The notes: generated from the letters alone by a model not told the origin. 64,000 bases of DNA from Amaranthus tricolor (GCF_026212465.1 NC_080051.1:19903446-19967445), one strand, 5' to 3'; positions 1 through 13,455 are shown, counted from the stretch's first letter. Numbers and translations are program-made.

Positions 1-77
1 TAATAATAATAATAGCAATAATAATATAAATAAAATTAATAACAATTTTTAAAAAAAAGAAAAAAATTACCACTCGA

Positions 78-119
78 ACAAAAAGTGCGACTGTACCTAG
101 GTCGAGTCGCACTTTTTGT
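78..119. repeat. Perfect 15-bp stem inverted repeat with CTAGGT loop
   Basis: Positions 78-92 and 105-119 are exact reverse complements (core AAAAAGTGCGACT / AGTCGCACTTTTT) around a 12-base loop that holds TACCTAGGT. A degenerate relative occurs at 1069-1148. Probably the core of a small foldback or MITE family; no protein or RNA gene is implied. Confidence 0.7.
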
Positions 120-1068
120 GCAACTGATATTTTTAAAAAAAAATTTTTTAATTTCGAATTATGAAATTTTTTTGTTTAATTAATTTATTTTTTAAGTTGT
201 TGTTATTTAAATAAATGTTGTAATAAATTATTTTATTTTAATATAATATTATATTATGATAATGTTATAATAATAATTAGTTTTGAATTTAAATAATTTA
301 TTTGAATGTTTAATTATTTTTTAATATAATAATGATATATTAATTAAAATTTAGTTGTTAATTAATTTTTAATTTTTTATTAATTATTTTTTTATTAATT
401 TAGTTGATAATAGTGTTATTAAGTCCAATGGCAAATTCGTAATTTTTTAAAGTCCAAGGGCAAATTCGTAATTTAATTAGAGGATGGCGATAAAATGAAA
501 AAAGTGGCGAATTATAACAATACCCATAAATCAAAGTTCAAATTTTAAGTGATGGGTAATAAAGTAGGGAATGGGAATGAAAAAGTCTTGAGGAGGATGG
601 GAAATGAGTGGAATACTTTTGGGTAAACACAAAAATAAAAAAGGGGAAAGGAAATGATAAAAAGTGGCAAACAAACAACAATAAAGAGAATTGAGTCTGT
701 CCATTCCCTTTCCTTTTGATTATTACACCCAACCAAACAGCCCGTTAGTTGATTGACAAAGAAAGTCTACAAGAAAAGTTCTATTGGATTATCCATGTAT
801 GTATACAAATATGTAGACATTGTGTGAAGGTAATTCACACAGAGATAAATAAAATAAGTAAATGCTTTTGTTCTAGTCACATTAATTTTTACAAGATCAA
901 TGAATTAATTATTTTACCACTTTAAAGTTATGTAATTTTTTAATTAATATATAAAATCATTGTTCCTAAAAGCATTTAATAACATCATAACATGAAAAAA
1001 TTGATATGCCACCAAACATTTACAAAGAACTTTAAATAAACTTTTTTTATGAAAAAAAGACAAAATCA

Positions 1069-1148
1069 CACATTTTTGTGGGATTGTAGCTAGGTTTAGT
1101 CACATATTTTGTGTGACTCTACCTAGGTATAGTGGCATATTTTGTGAG
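1069..1148. repeat. Two degenerate copies of the CTACCTAGGT foldback motif
   Basis: Two head-to-tail units of about 40 bases carry TTTTGTG, then GAxTxTAxCTAGGT, then AGTxxCATATTTTGTG. They share the layout of the hairpin at 78-119 but the stems are imperfect. Confidence 0.5.
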
Positions 1149-2214
1149 ATTTTTTGTTTTTACGAAATTTATCGAAAATTAATTGACAGAATGTGTAGAA
1201 TATCTGTGTAAAATCATATGGGTTGTGTTTACATTGAACAAACATTGATTTTGATGAATTGAAAAAAATCAAAGCATCCTTTGTAGGGAGGGGCAGAACT
1301 AAAAATTTTATGAAATAATGTGGTGACACAATAAAAAAGGTGACAATTAATAAGAAGACGGTAAAACAAAGAAGGGTGGTATTTTTTATATTGCTATTTT
1401 TCCCTCTTAGTTTACATCACTTTTCATTTTAGTTGGTCCAACTAATTTTGAATAGTTTTCTTTTTTGGTTATGGTTTTACAGTTTTACTTTTAATTTCAT
1501 TCATAAATTTATTTATATTCTCCATCCTAACTATTTATTTTTATCATTTACTTATTTTTTATTTTATTCTCCAATAGAGTTTCCAATCTACTAATCATCA
1601 CTAGAATGCAAGTGGTGTTAATCCAGGGGAATAGAGACAATAATAAATTTTTTGGATATACATCTCGAAATAAACTGAAGTTTTCTTTTTGTAAGTTATC
1701 CTTTACCTACTATTCTACTACCACCAATAGTTCATGGAGCTTTGATTGGGATTTTGGGAAAAAAATAGTCAAAGAATCAAAAGTGTGTGATAGGATTATA
1801 TTTTTCCTACATTTACCGCCAACTTTGGTTCATTGGTTAGCTTATATTATACCATTGCCAATGTCATTCTCATGCAATCCATATTCCATACTTCAACCAT
1901 AACCATCATATGAGGAGAGATTGCAAAGAGTTAATGTTGTTAAATTTTATTAGATTCCATTTTGTAAAAACTTAAATTTAAATTTAAGTTCATTTAATAA
2001 AATGATTATCTGTATAAATTAGAGATTGTTATGGGTCGGATGAGGGTTGAGTCCACTTAAATTCTAATCCAAACTTATTAATTTTTAATAAAGAAAATTT
2101 TGGACAAAAACTTAGTCTCATCGGTTCTGATGAGTCTAAGGTCCAAAATCTTGGTTTAACAATTCATACTTAACCTTTTATATTTCAAAGTATTTATTAA
2201 TATTAAAGAATTAG

Positions 2215-2393
<179 letters not shown>

Positions 2394-3891
2394 TTAGGAT
2401 AAATTTAGAATTGATTATGAGTTGCGTAATTGATCGGGTCTAGAGCGGATCTAATGGGTCTAAGACAAGTCTAGCGTGTTTAGATCTTAAATAAGTTCAA
2501 AGAGAAGATTTGCGTCCATTTATGTTTTTGGACCTGGACCTGGACCCAGACCCTGACTCTGACTCGAATCCACAAAATTTGGATATTGAATTCGATCCGA
2601 TCTATTATTAAATAAAAACTTTAATGTTGAGATTAGCGGCTTAGTTCACCTAAGTCTTGGGTAGTTTAGTGAAGCATTAGACTCTAGTCAAAGAGTGTCG
2701 GAAGACGAGGTTACTCAAACAAGTGATAGGGTGCTCGACCGAGCAACCCAATCGTCTAACCTTTATATACTTTTATGTGTTTTATTCTTTCCCTATTCAC
2801 CCAGGCCCGACCCTATGAGCGGGCGAGTTGGGCTTGTACCCAAGGCCCACTTTTAAAGGTTAGAAAACCCTCTAAAGTCCTAATCTTCAAAATAACAGAA
2901 CTGGTCTCCTGAGAGACCGTCTCTCATGCCCAACACAATAAAGCTTAATGCATACTTTTACTCTAGATTTTTATTTATCGGTCGACCCAAGTATAAATAG
3001 TCTTTCAAACAGACCTTGTCTCACAATAAATGGGTAAAAATAAAAAGTCAAGTATTAAATATGAGAAACGAGATTCTTGAAAAAAAAAAGGAAAGCATTA
3101 ATCAATTATTGGCAATAAGAATTGGGAATGAGAATTTGAAAAGACATTACAATTTACCAAGTACCACGCCTTACGCCCTGTCTGCTACTCCTATTCCTAC
3201 TCTCCTAATGTTTACCAACGCCAACAACCAACCCAGTACCCACCACGGTCACCGCAGACCTGCAAGAAGCACCGCCGATCACCAGAAACCAGCAGGAAAC
3301 ACGGGAGCAGCCAACATGTCTGGCGATTGGCAATTGCAAACAGAGAAGCTACCGCCATTATGTTTATACATAATATTTTAAACTATCTATTAACTAGAGG
3401 TGTGAAAATAATCAACTTTTAATCCGAATTTGACCTTTTTTAACCCATAATTAACAGAAAAAGTAATGCAATGCCAAGAAATCTGAAACGAATTGTGACT
3501 TGAAAGAATGAATATCTAAAACGAGAGATTAACAATGCTTGCACAACTAAAATGGGTTGAGTACGACAGTAAAAAAACTAGTATACCATACCTGGCTTGA
3601 GTAATTAACAGAAAAACGAGAGATTAACAATGAATAGTAACCCAATCTAAAAGATCAATATTATTGTCAAGTGTAATACAAAAAAACTACACAATAGTAG
3701 TAAAAAAACAAATCCATCATTAAAAAAGGTATCATACCATACCACAACATCATACATACCCAGTAGATCCCGCTTAGAACAGGGTCCGGAAATCTACCAT
3801 TAAAAACCATATCATACCATGCCATACCATCATATCTAGCAGATGGACAGGGTCCAGAAATCTAGCATGGAAAACATGAGTAGCTAATAGA

Positions 3892-6800
3892 TTAGTTCCT
3901 TGGCTTGAGTACGACAGTAGAGTGCTTAAGAATGAACAAACTAAATTGTCCACCCTTTTCAGTAGTGTCGATTTTCGAGCATCCAGGAGGTGGTAATAAC
4001 TCGAAATTTTGAACCAAACGACCGATAGTAATCCCAAGGATAGGAAGTGCAAGGACAATACCCGGACAACTCCTACGACCAACACCAAAAGGAATGTACT
4101 TAAAGTCGTTTCCATTTGCTTCAACTATAGACTCTTCCTCTAAGAATCTTTCGGGTCTGAACTCATCCGGGTTCTTCCACTGAGCAGGGTTATTTGCGAG
4201 CCACCATGAGTTAACCAAAATCTTGCTCTTCGCAGGGATATCATAGTTATCGAGCTTGGCATGGTGTAAGTTCATGTGGGGGACGAGAAGGGGAGTGACC
4301 ATACGTAGCCTTAAGGTTTCCTTGATCACAGCTTGTAAGTATGGCAATTTGGTTGTGTCTGGTTCTGTGATTTGGTGCTCCTTACCTAAAATTGTGTCTA
4401 ATTCTTCCCTTAATTTTGTTTGAATTTGTGGGTGGTTTACTAATTCTGCAATTGCCCACTCAAGTGTCCACACTATTGTCTCAATTCCTGCCCATAATGA
4501 AGTATCATATAAGCCAATATAGTCATACTTAATAGCAAATTTGGTTATTTCATATAATTAAAAGATACAGCAAAGTAACCCAAATTATATAGGTTGGCAC
4601 AACATTCCCCCCCAGTTAGAGCGAGTATGGGTATGAATTACGTGGATAGTGGTTGGGTATATATGGATATGAAAAATCCTGCCCACCATAGATAGTGGAT
4701 AGATGATGGGTATGAGATCTTATCTACACCATACCCAGCCGCCCAACCTCGTCCTGCCCCATAGTCACTCGCCCTATATCTACAATGTACTGATTTATTT
4801 ATCAATTTTATATATTTTTATTAAAACCTAGGGAAAAAAATTAAGAATAGTAACTTTATTTTATTATATTATATGGTTTAAACAAAATTAGATATAAAAT
4901 TAAAAATTGTAAAGATTTATGGAGTATAGATGCAGATTAGAGTGAATATGATGGGGGAATAAGGTGAACATACCCATTTTAGGTATAACCCAATTAACCA
5001 TAGTGGGTGAGAATGGGTTTGAACGCATACCCAAGTGGACAGACGTAGATATGAAAATTTTACTTGTCATGAATGGTGGGTATAAAATTTTTAAATAGAT
5101 ATGGATATAGCTATATAGGAAGGGCATATCGTATCTATCTGTTCATTTTACCATCCCTAATATGAATTAATTTTGATAACCAAACCTTCGGTTAGGATAA
5201 TAAAGAGAATTGATTCGGAATGACTTACCAGCGACGTTAATGTTCTCAACAATGTAGAGAATATTTTCCTCACTAATTTCACCCTTTTCTTTTGCTTCCA
5301 AGAGATGATCAATGGCGCATGCAACCTCATTTTTGTTTGTTGCCTTTGTACTTGCTAATTTCCTACACGTTTCAACAATAATTATGAGAGTTGTTTCGCA
5401 AATGATTTTATGCTATATGTTTGGAAATAATAATTTCATTTGAAAATATGAATTTGATTCAAATTTAGTGTTTGACAAATGAAAAATATTTAAATTTGAA
5501 TTTGAGTCAAATTTACTATGATTATAAAAGTGGTTAAACAATAAGAATTTGAAGATGACTTCTCATATCTTGTCATTTTCAAATTCTTCATTATGAATTC
5601 ATAATTGAAATCTATAATTTGAAATTAAATGCATGTTTCCAAACGCAACCTAAAATTATTAGTTGCACGCCATTAATAAGCATATATTTAACCTCAAATA
5701 ATAAAAACAAGTTCATAATTTCTGAGTGTAAAAAAACATTACATAAAATCTATTATACAACATAAAAAATTATCTTAATTATGAAAATTTTAACATTTTA
5801 CTTCTGTAAAAGACATTAAAAGTCATTAATCCAATCTTCCTTATATATGGTCATAGATAATTATGATGATTTCTATTAACAAGGCATAAAATATCAACGA
5901 GTGGTGGGCTCAACAATTGGCATTAGAGTCGAAGGTTTGACAGGGATTAATATATGTAATGAAGCAACATTGAGGATGGCATACTGGATTAAGCACATAG
6001 CATAATCAACATATTAAGTTTATTTGGAAAAACGTATTAGCCGACGATCCAATCTTATCGTTCGATCCCATCCCCGTGATTGATTCTAAGTAGTTACCTG
6101 ATCCTAATAACCTTGGCTACATTTCCATTTTGGCCATGACCTATACTTTTTCTCTCATTCTCATCCGCACATTTCACTTATTTTTTATATTTCATTTAGA
6201 CATTTCTTCCACTTTTTCATAAATCAAGCATTTTAGCCCTTTTCTTCCTTTCTTTAGTTTGCATAACATTTGTACTTTTAGCAAAAGTTATGAACAAAGT
6301 CTCACATAAATAAAAGTATAGTACGACCATATTCAAGTTTATTATTTGAAATATTTTAAATAATACAAACTTGCATAAGAAAACAAAATTAATTGAAAAT
6401 TAAATAATAATAATAATAAAACCCTGACACTCCGTTATCAGGGTGTTTTGACTATTTGTTTTTTGGTTGGTTTTTGAATTTATGGCTATTGACTTTTTGG
6501 TTGGTCAAACAACCAAAAAAGTATATGCTTGGTCGTATTATTGGTCACATTATTATAATATTAATCATATTAGTATCATATTAGTAAATTTTTAGTCGTA
6601 TTATTATAGTCATATTAGCGTATTATTGGTCATATTAGTATAGTATATTAGTCTTATTAGGGTAGTATTAGTATGCTATTAGTAGTATTAGTGTTGTATT
6701 AGTAAGATATTAGTCGTACTAATGTATCATTAGTTGTATGAGTATATTATTAGTTGTATTAGTATAATATTAGTCGTATTAGCATATTATTGGTCATATT

Positions 6801-9800
6801 AGTATAATAATATTAGTCTTATTAGCGTAGTATTACTATGTTATTAGTCGTATTAGTGTTGTGTTTGTAAGATATTAGTCGTATTAGTGTCTCATTAGTC
6901 GTATGAGTATATTTTTAATCATATTAGTATACTTTTAGTACTTTATTAGTTGAATTAGTATAATATTAGTTGTATCAATGTAGTATTAATTTATTATTAG
7001 TCTTCTTAGTGTAGTATTGATCGTATTAGTGTATTATTAGTATATTATTAATTGCTTAAGTATATTATTTGTGCATTATTAATCGTATTAGTATAACATT
7101 AGTATATTATTAGACGTTTATTTTTGTATTACTCGTATTAGTATTTTAGTATATTATCAATCGTATGAGTGTATTAATAGTTGTATTAGTATATTATTGG
7201 TACATTAGTCGAATTAGTACAATATATTAGTCGCATACTCATATTTGTGTATTATTAGCACAATATATAATTAATGTGTTAGTTTATATTTGTAATATTA
7301 GTATATAGTTACTGGTATGAGTATGTTATTATTCATATTAGAACTAATATTTGTTTTATTAGTAGTATAATTAATATAGGAGTATTATATTACTCGAATT
7401 AGCATAACATTAGCTATTAGTGTGAAATTAGCACATTATTAGTCGTATTAATATCTTATTAGTTGTTTGAGTATAACATAGTCATATTAAAATATAATTA
7501 GTATAATATTAATTGTATTAGTTTTGTAGTAGTAAAATATTAATCGTATTAGTATAGTATTGATATATTATTAGTAAAATATTAGTCATATATTAGTATA
7601 GTATTAGTTTATTAATCCTATTAATCGCATTAGTATATAATTAGTAAAATATTAATTGTATTAATTTTGTATTACTATATTATTAGTCATATTAATTTTG
7701 TATTACTTTTATTACTGTTAATTAATATATTATTAGTCGTATGACCGTATGAGTGTATTATTAGTCGTATTAGTATGGTATTAGTATGTTATTTATACAT
7801 TATTAGTAGTATAGTGTAGTATTGGTTTATTATTAGTAATATTAGTGTAATATTAGTCGTATTAATGTATTATAAATAAATTCTTAATGGTATTAATTTA
7901 GTATTATTATATAACGACTGCATCATAAACGACTTTGTACTTCTGTCAATCAATAATTTTGAATGATGAAATTAACTAATAAGTTCAGTCAACAACACTC
8001 TATCACAATCATTTACTAAGTCTGCCCATTGATCAAAAAATATCTTAGAAATGGCAAGAGTTTATGGTTTTATATTACACTTCAAGAAGCCAATTCTCAC
8101 ACAATGTATTCTTGATCTGTCGGGACGCTACAATTATTTACTGTTGCATTTATGTCTGACATCATAGATGATGTAGGTGCATGTGGAAAATTATTTTTAT
8201 GTTTTGGAAAAAAATAATGAGAAAAATTTCTCAATTTGTTTAGGATGGGATAATGAGGAAAATATCTTTTGTTTGTTTATAAGGAAATTGAGAGAAAGAA
8301 AAAATTTATTTTTTCTTTTCATTATTTTTAGGTAGTTAAATGAGAAGACATGTAAAAGAAAAATATTTGTATTCCTAAATTTTGATATAGTACTATGATG
8401 TTAGTAACTAGTAAGTGTAAAGATATGAAAAAAATTTATTAAGAATAAATTGATAAAGTTTACATACCTAAAATAAAAATGAGATATTTACTCATTTAGA
8501 GTGACTTGATCCAATAAAAAAATTATACACATAAGATGAATAAGAGGAAATATTTTTCTTCCAAATCTTTGCATTTTTGAAGAGACTTTTCCAAAAACTA
8601 AATCTCTTCGTATTTCATTCTTACAAATTCTTTTTCACCAAAATTATTATTTTAAAAAAATATATCCGTTTAAGTTCCTCATTTCATTTACCTCCAAACC
8701 ATATATAACTTTTATTTAATGATAAACCTTTTGTCTCTAATGATGCTTTTTCTAATAATAATAATGATTTTTTTAACTCATGTCATGGAAGTACTAAATA
8801 GAAAACAAAATTGTTACTAGTAATGATATTACTATAAAATAAATGTATGTATACATATTCTTCTTCTGGTATGAAATAATTGTGTTATTATGACTATTAA
8901 CACCATTTATTATTTAAATTTATTTTATATATTATGATTAATAAGTAAGAAAAAATATAATTAAATAAAATTTTGTTTAAATTGTTTAATTATGTATTTA
9001 AATAATATTAATTAATTTTTTTAATTTTAAATTTTTATATAAATAATTAAAATAACATATTAAATAACATAAAAAATAAAATATTGCAAATATGATAAAA
9101 TAGTACAATAAATCAATATAAATCAAAAGTGGAAAATCTATATTCGTCAATAGAAGGGAGTAACGCAAGAAAGTTGGTTTCGTACGTTACCTAGCTAATT
9201 TATGATGTTACCCTTAATTATACAGGTGTTTTGACAAAATAGTTTATTGGATAATTAGAGATAAAATAGTCAAATAGTCAATACTAATATTTGGTAAATT
9301 AGCTGGTTAAAACAGTTTATTATTATAAATAAGTTGTTTTGAATAAGCTGCTCAAGTGCTCATTGCTGCAGGTTCAAAATCAGCTGGTCAAACCAATTAA
9401 TAAAATCAACTGATTTTTATTTTGCCACTATAACCAGCTATCAGCTACAAGCTATTTGCCATTTGCTAAACACCCCATATACTAATTCTATAATCACAAA
9501 TTCTTGTGAGAGCTAGTCTTTTTGAAAGACCATCTTTAATTTGGCCGACCCATTATTTATTTTTAATATATTATAAGTAGACATTAAGAATGATGTAAGT
9601 AGACATTTAAGATATTAAAAGTAGACACTAAAAATACGATATGTAAGCATTAAGGATACTGTAAGTAGGCATTAAGAATACAAAAAATAGGTATTAATCT
9701 TTAATGGGTTGAACTTGAAATATATTTCTCAAAGAAACGGTCTCTTAAAATACTAGTTGTTTTTGACCCATAAAAAGACTCAGTAAGGTACTAAACACTA

Positions 9801-11341
9801 CTCAGTATTACTTGCTGGCTTCATGTCTGTTACTAATTGAGCTCAATACAAATAGAACAAATTTTACAATTTGCAACTCTTAACATATTAAAATTATACA
9901 ATTACCTAAGAAATTAATACATAATACTATTATTATATATCTAATGTACTTCATTTTTCAATTTCCTATATCGTTAAAAAATGATACTTCATTCAGTAAT
10001 TGGCCTAAAATCTCAGCTCTATTTAAATTGAAATTTCAAATTTATTTTATTTTTTGGTATTTCTGCATTTTTTTTGTGTTATCAATTTAACGGGTATATT
10101 AATCATCAAACAAAATCAGTACTTATTTTCAATGGTGCTGTCGACTCCCTCCATCTCTTTAAATTAAACATATTACATTTAAATGCTTTTATTTTAATTT
10201 GTTAGGAGTATGTCGCAAAATACAAAACACAATTACCAAGTCACAATTTTCTTACTTTTTCTGTTCTAAAATACTTCTATTTGATTTTTCACACAGTTTT
10301 ATGTATTAATTTAACCCTTAACATCTTAACATCTTAGTATATAATAAAAAATTATAAAACTTTGATATTAATAACTTTTATATTAAGACGAAGCAAATAA
10401 AATTTCAATTAACTATATTTTAATTTATGGATCAAAAAACTAATTGCAAATTAAAGGTAATGAATACGGAATTATATAAAAACTCATTAATCCAAAAAAA
10501 ATTTTAAAAATAAATGAGAAATTAAAAGATAATTAAGAGAAGAGAATTAAACATACTTGCGTTCATCAACAAAATTAACCCTGAAAGCCTGCAACCTTCG
10601 ATCACTAACTTCCTTAACCAACTTCAAATACCCTCTAAGAAACGGTCTCAAAATCGGTATAAAATCCCCATAATTATACTCAAAACTCTGAGATAATCTA
10701 CTTCTTTCACCATTCAACGCCTTAAGTTTATTAAACAGAGGATCATCTTCACTCTCAAATCTCCGATCAAACATAATCCTATACGTATTATTATACATCA
10801 TTAACTGTAACCGTTTTCTTATAACAATCCCAACCGTCGAAGCTTCTGGATTCTTCTTCACATCTTCTACAACCGCCGCCGCTTCCGCTTCCCAACCATG
10901 TCTGTATTGTTGCACAACTTTACCGGTGAAAAATGGGACGGTCATAATCCGTCTCATTTTACGCCAGTGTTCACCGTATACGGTGTACACTAAATCTTTG
11001 CCTTTACCCGTGAAGATGTCGAATACAATGTTTCGGGTCCGGGACCCGAATTCTACTCCATGGGTATGGAGAACATCTTTAGCTAGGTCTGGGGAAGAGA
11101 CTACAACTAGGTTTCTTTGACCCATTTTTAAGAGGAAGACATCGCCGAATTTTTTGGCGAGGTCGGATAAGTTTCGGTGGTTTAAGTCATCGCCGACTTG
11201 TAACCAGTTACCGAATATGGGTACGGGGATTGGACCCGGTGGGAGTTTGAATTTGCGGCCTTTGAGCTTTGAGATTGTGATTGAGAGTATGATGGTGAAG
11301 AGGATTGAATATAGAAGTTTTTGTAGGAAGAGGAGATCCAT
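3892..11341 (-). CDS. C4H: Trans-cinnamate 4-hydroxylase-like cytochrome P450 (CYP73A), 3 exons
   Basis: Predicted 504-residue ER-anchored P450; the family converts trans-cinnamate to p-coumarate using NADPH-P450 reductase. Exons by splice signal and phase: 11341-10557 (785 bp), 5362-5229 (134 bp), 4487-3892 (596 bp); the first two lengths match the known plant C4H layout. The start at 11341 gives the family-typical MDLL N-terminus; an in-frame ATG two codons upstream (11347) is less likely. Seen in order: N-terminal membrane anchor (about 3-25), proline hinge [14 protein letters not shown]-helix AGIET (306-310), ExxR at 363-366, PERF, and heme-binding [11 protein letters not shown] with Cys447. 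Asn302 and Lys484, implicated in substrate binding, are kept. Positions 370-371 are Val-Thr where C4H normally has Ala-Ile, 307 is Gly for Ala and 311 is Ile for Thr, so it may be a diverged paralog. Intron 1 is 5,194 bp. Confidence 0.93.
4488..5228 (-). other. CYP73A intron 2 (741 bp) with repeat-like content
   Basis: Bounded by GTAAGT at 5228 and GGGCAG ending at 4488. It contains GGGTATGG-rich sequence (4620-4760 and 4960-5150) and finishes near 5155 with ACCATCCCTA, resembling a hAT-type terminus, so a small transposon relic is likely. No coding potential was recognised. Confidence 0.6.
5414..5652. repeat. MITE-like element in CYP73A intron 1
   Basis: The ends ATGTTTGGAAATAATAATTT and (reverse complement of the right end) CGTTTGGAAACATGCATTTA are similar inverted termini about 240 bp apart, enclosing AT-rich non-coding DNA. 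Family not identified; no clear target duplication was found. Confidence 0.5.
6530..7905. repeat. Degenerate TTAGTCGTATTAGTAT minisatellite, about 1.4 kb
   Basis: Dozens of imperfect 15-18 base units built from TTAGTCGTA, TTAGTATA and TATTATTAG fill this stretch. It lies wholly inside intron 1 of the CYP73A gene and has no ORF. Unit length and phase drift, so it looks like an old slippage-expanded array rather than a satellite with a fixed monomer. Confidence 0.9.
9222..9477. repeat. MITE-like element with GGTGTTT inverted ends
   Basis: The left end CAGGTGTTTTGACAAAATAG and the reverse complement of the right end (GGGGTGTTTAGCAAATGGCA) match loosely. The interior contains CAGCTATCAGCTACAAGCTA-type sequence, common in short hAT-like plant MITEs. 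No clear target duplication was identified. Confidence 0.55.
9575..9705. repeat. Degenerate tandem repeat, about 22-bp unit
   Basis: Five to six imperfect copies of GTAAGTAGACATTAAGAAT with substitutions, inside a region bounded by GAAAGACC (9514) and GGTCTCTTAAAA (9739). Related GAGAGACCGTCTC sequences occur near 2.9 and 19.1 kb. Confidence 0.6.
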
Positions 11342-11427
11342 GTTCATTAATGGATGGAATTTAGGGGAGAGGAAACAAGAGTGAATTAATGTAGTACTTT
11401 AACTAGCTTGATAAGGCAATGTGTTTT

Positions 11428-11437
11428 TTTTTATAAT
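11428..11437 (-). promoter_or_regulatory. Possible TATA box of the CYP73A gene
   Basis: On the minus strand TATTATAAAA lies about 90 bases upstream of the start codon, a plausible distance for a plant TATA box. No clear AC-element (ACC-rich lignin motif) was noticed nearby. Position-based inference only. Confidence 0.35.
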
Positions 11438-12305
11438 ACTTAGGAAGTTTCGAAAGATGTGTTTGAAAATATTGGCCTTTCTTGGATTTGACTTTTTGCT
11501 GGTTATATACTTATATCTATTGGAACAAATATCACTTTTTATATAAAATTTTACGTTTTATTTTCTTAATCTACCTCGTCTTTTGAATTTGTCACAATGG
11601 ACTTAATACGTTTCTTTTTAAATATTTTATTTGCTTTTTGCACGTTTGCCAATAAACTAATTCAATCTTTAATATTTTAAATTGTACATAATTAAAAATT
11701 ATAAAAAATAGATATTAATATACCTTACGTTGAGATGAATCAAACAAGATTTCATTCGACTATGTTTTAATTTATAGATTAAGAATAAATTTTAAATTAA
11801 GAGTAGTTAATAAATAATACTCAAAAAATAATTGGAACGTTTGAAAAAAAAAAACCAAAAATATGTATTATCAACTTTAGATTAATGAAATATGAGTTAG
11901 AGAGCCTCAGAATAAAAAATAAACAAATAACAATATAGTCATATTATCAAATAACAATATAGTGTATATTCAATCTTGACGGCCGGTGTTGCTGTATATG
12001 TTGAACTTTTCAAGATTCTAGACTCATTATCCTTTTTTTCTGTATATAATATCTTTTAATCTTTTATCTACAAAATCTCTGACATTGAAATTCAAAGAAA
12101 TGAAGTTTTAAAGATAAACATTCAATTTTTCTAGTCTTCATATATTAGGTTTGGGTTACTATAACCATTTCAATTGCTTTTAAATATTCATATTCAATTT
12201 TTTACTTTTTAAACATTTAATCAGCAAGAGCCTTTTTTTTTCTTTGGAAAGGAATCAGTAAGAGCTTAGTAAAGGGGTACTTATTAATAAACTTTCAAAA
12301 TATAC
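11438..12305. other. Intergenic, promoter side of the CYP73A gene
   Basis: AT-rich DNA with no recognisable coding segment, between the P450 start and a TRIM element. Confidence 0.5.
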
Positions 12306-12525
12306 CGTTAGTGTATATAACATATTTTGAGGCCTCAACCATCAGCTTAAACTTTTGGTTGAGTTCGTTTCTTGACATGGTATCAAAAGCCAACGTGACA
12401 AGAGGTCACAGGTTCGAATTTCAATCAAATATTCAGCGCCAGGTATAAGGAGACCTATGCTGCATCCCCACTTCCAGCCTAATGGGCTCTCGTGTGAGGG
12501 ATGTGTCCAAAATATGATATCCTCT
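12306..12525 (+). mobile_element. TRIM (terminal-repeat retrotransposon in miniature), degenerate copy
   Basis: A 72-bp LTR-like segment (12306-12377) starts GTTAGTGTATATAACATAT and ends CTTGACA. It is followed at 12378 by TGGTATCAAAAGCC, which resembles the initiator-Met-tRNA primer binding site. A short non-coding interior ends in GTGTGAGGG, resembling a polypurine tract, and the 3' LTR is badly decayed. A second, clearer copy lies at 20762-20982. No ORF, as expected for a TRIM. Confidence 0.7.
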
Positions 12526-13455
12526 AATTGATGGACGAGTACCCCTATTATTAGAGGAGCTTCAAACTCTATTTTTATACTTATTTTATTTATAGTTTTA
12601 ATATTACCTCAAATACATATATAGTATTTAATATGAGTATAGCCACTTAATAGAAATTTAAATATTAGGAGTTGGTTCAAACTCTATAAACTGATAAAAA
12701 AAAAAAAAGCTAAAGACTTCTACTATAATATCTCTCTTTTAAAAATCTCACTTCCATTTAAAAACTTATATATTAATTAGTAGGGTAGTAAATTTAATTA
12801 ATCGAGATATTTTATCATATACTTGAATTTTGATATTCTTTTTCTTTAATTCTAAGGGTCTAGATAGAAAAATAATTAATATCCTCTCCATTAAGAAACG
12901 AATAGTCCATTATATCTAATGTGAAAATCGCTTGATGGAACAAAATAAAAAAGGAGTTTGAAATTTTATTTTTCATTCAAAATTAAGTGTCAAAATGTTA
13001 GCATAAATAAGGAAAAGGAAAATACGTCATCACGGAAGTGAATTCTATTCAAATGGTTGATTTATTGATAGTGCCACATTTTTTATTTGGTAGAGTCCAC
13101 CATTTGATTAAATTTCAGCCATGCATTTTTTTGTATTTTATGCACGCAATTTAATTTTTTCGAAAAATGAAATATTTTTTTAGCAACACTCTTTTTTGCC
13201 TGGACTTTGGGATAAGTGAGATTATGAAGTTGTTTAATAAATGTTTGTCGGTTGTTAGTTTTTGTAAACTTGTTTCACCTATTAAAAGTTTTTGTTGTTT
13301 TGATTGATTTTTGAATAACTGAATAAACTAACTATTAGATGAATGTTTGATAGAATTAGATATTGATTATTGATTGTTTATTAGAAGAAAAATAGGGTAA
13401 CAAGTTAAAAGGCAACAAAAAAACTTATAAAGTTATATTTTCATCTTAGCTTAAC
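12526..13455. other. Intergenic AT-rich DNA
   Basis: No gene or clear element seen between the TRIM and the MITE at 13456. Confidence 0.5.

Larger units (their letters stand above)
7906..10556. other. Remainder of CYP73A intron 1, non-coding
   Basis: AT-rich DNA with scattered transposon-like fragments (a MITE at 9222-9477, a decayed 22-base tandem array at 9575-9705, and CTCCCTCC / GAAGGGAGTA motifs near 10147 and 9153 that resemble Stowaway ends). No supported gene. Confidence 0.6.

Noticed and set aside
538..736. Two overlapping minus-strand ORFs of about 64 codons
   Set aside because: Phe/Ser/Pro-rich translations in a MITE-like region; no family resemblance and two frames open at once.
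1606..1902. 98-codon plus-strand ORF
   Set aside because: No motif, no splice context, AT-rich chance ORF.
3016..3381. 121-codon ORF
   Set aside because: Begins at a TTG codon rather than ATG, low-complexity, repeat-like surroundings.
6530..7905. Possible CRISPR-like array
   Set aside because: Units are degenerate, with no unique spacers of fixed length, and the sequence is a plant intron; it is a minisatellite.
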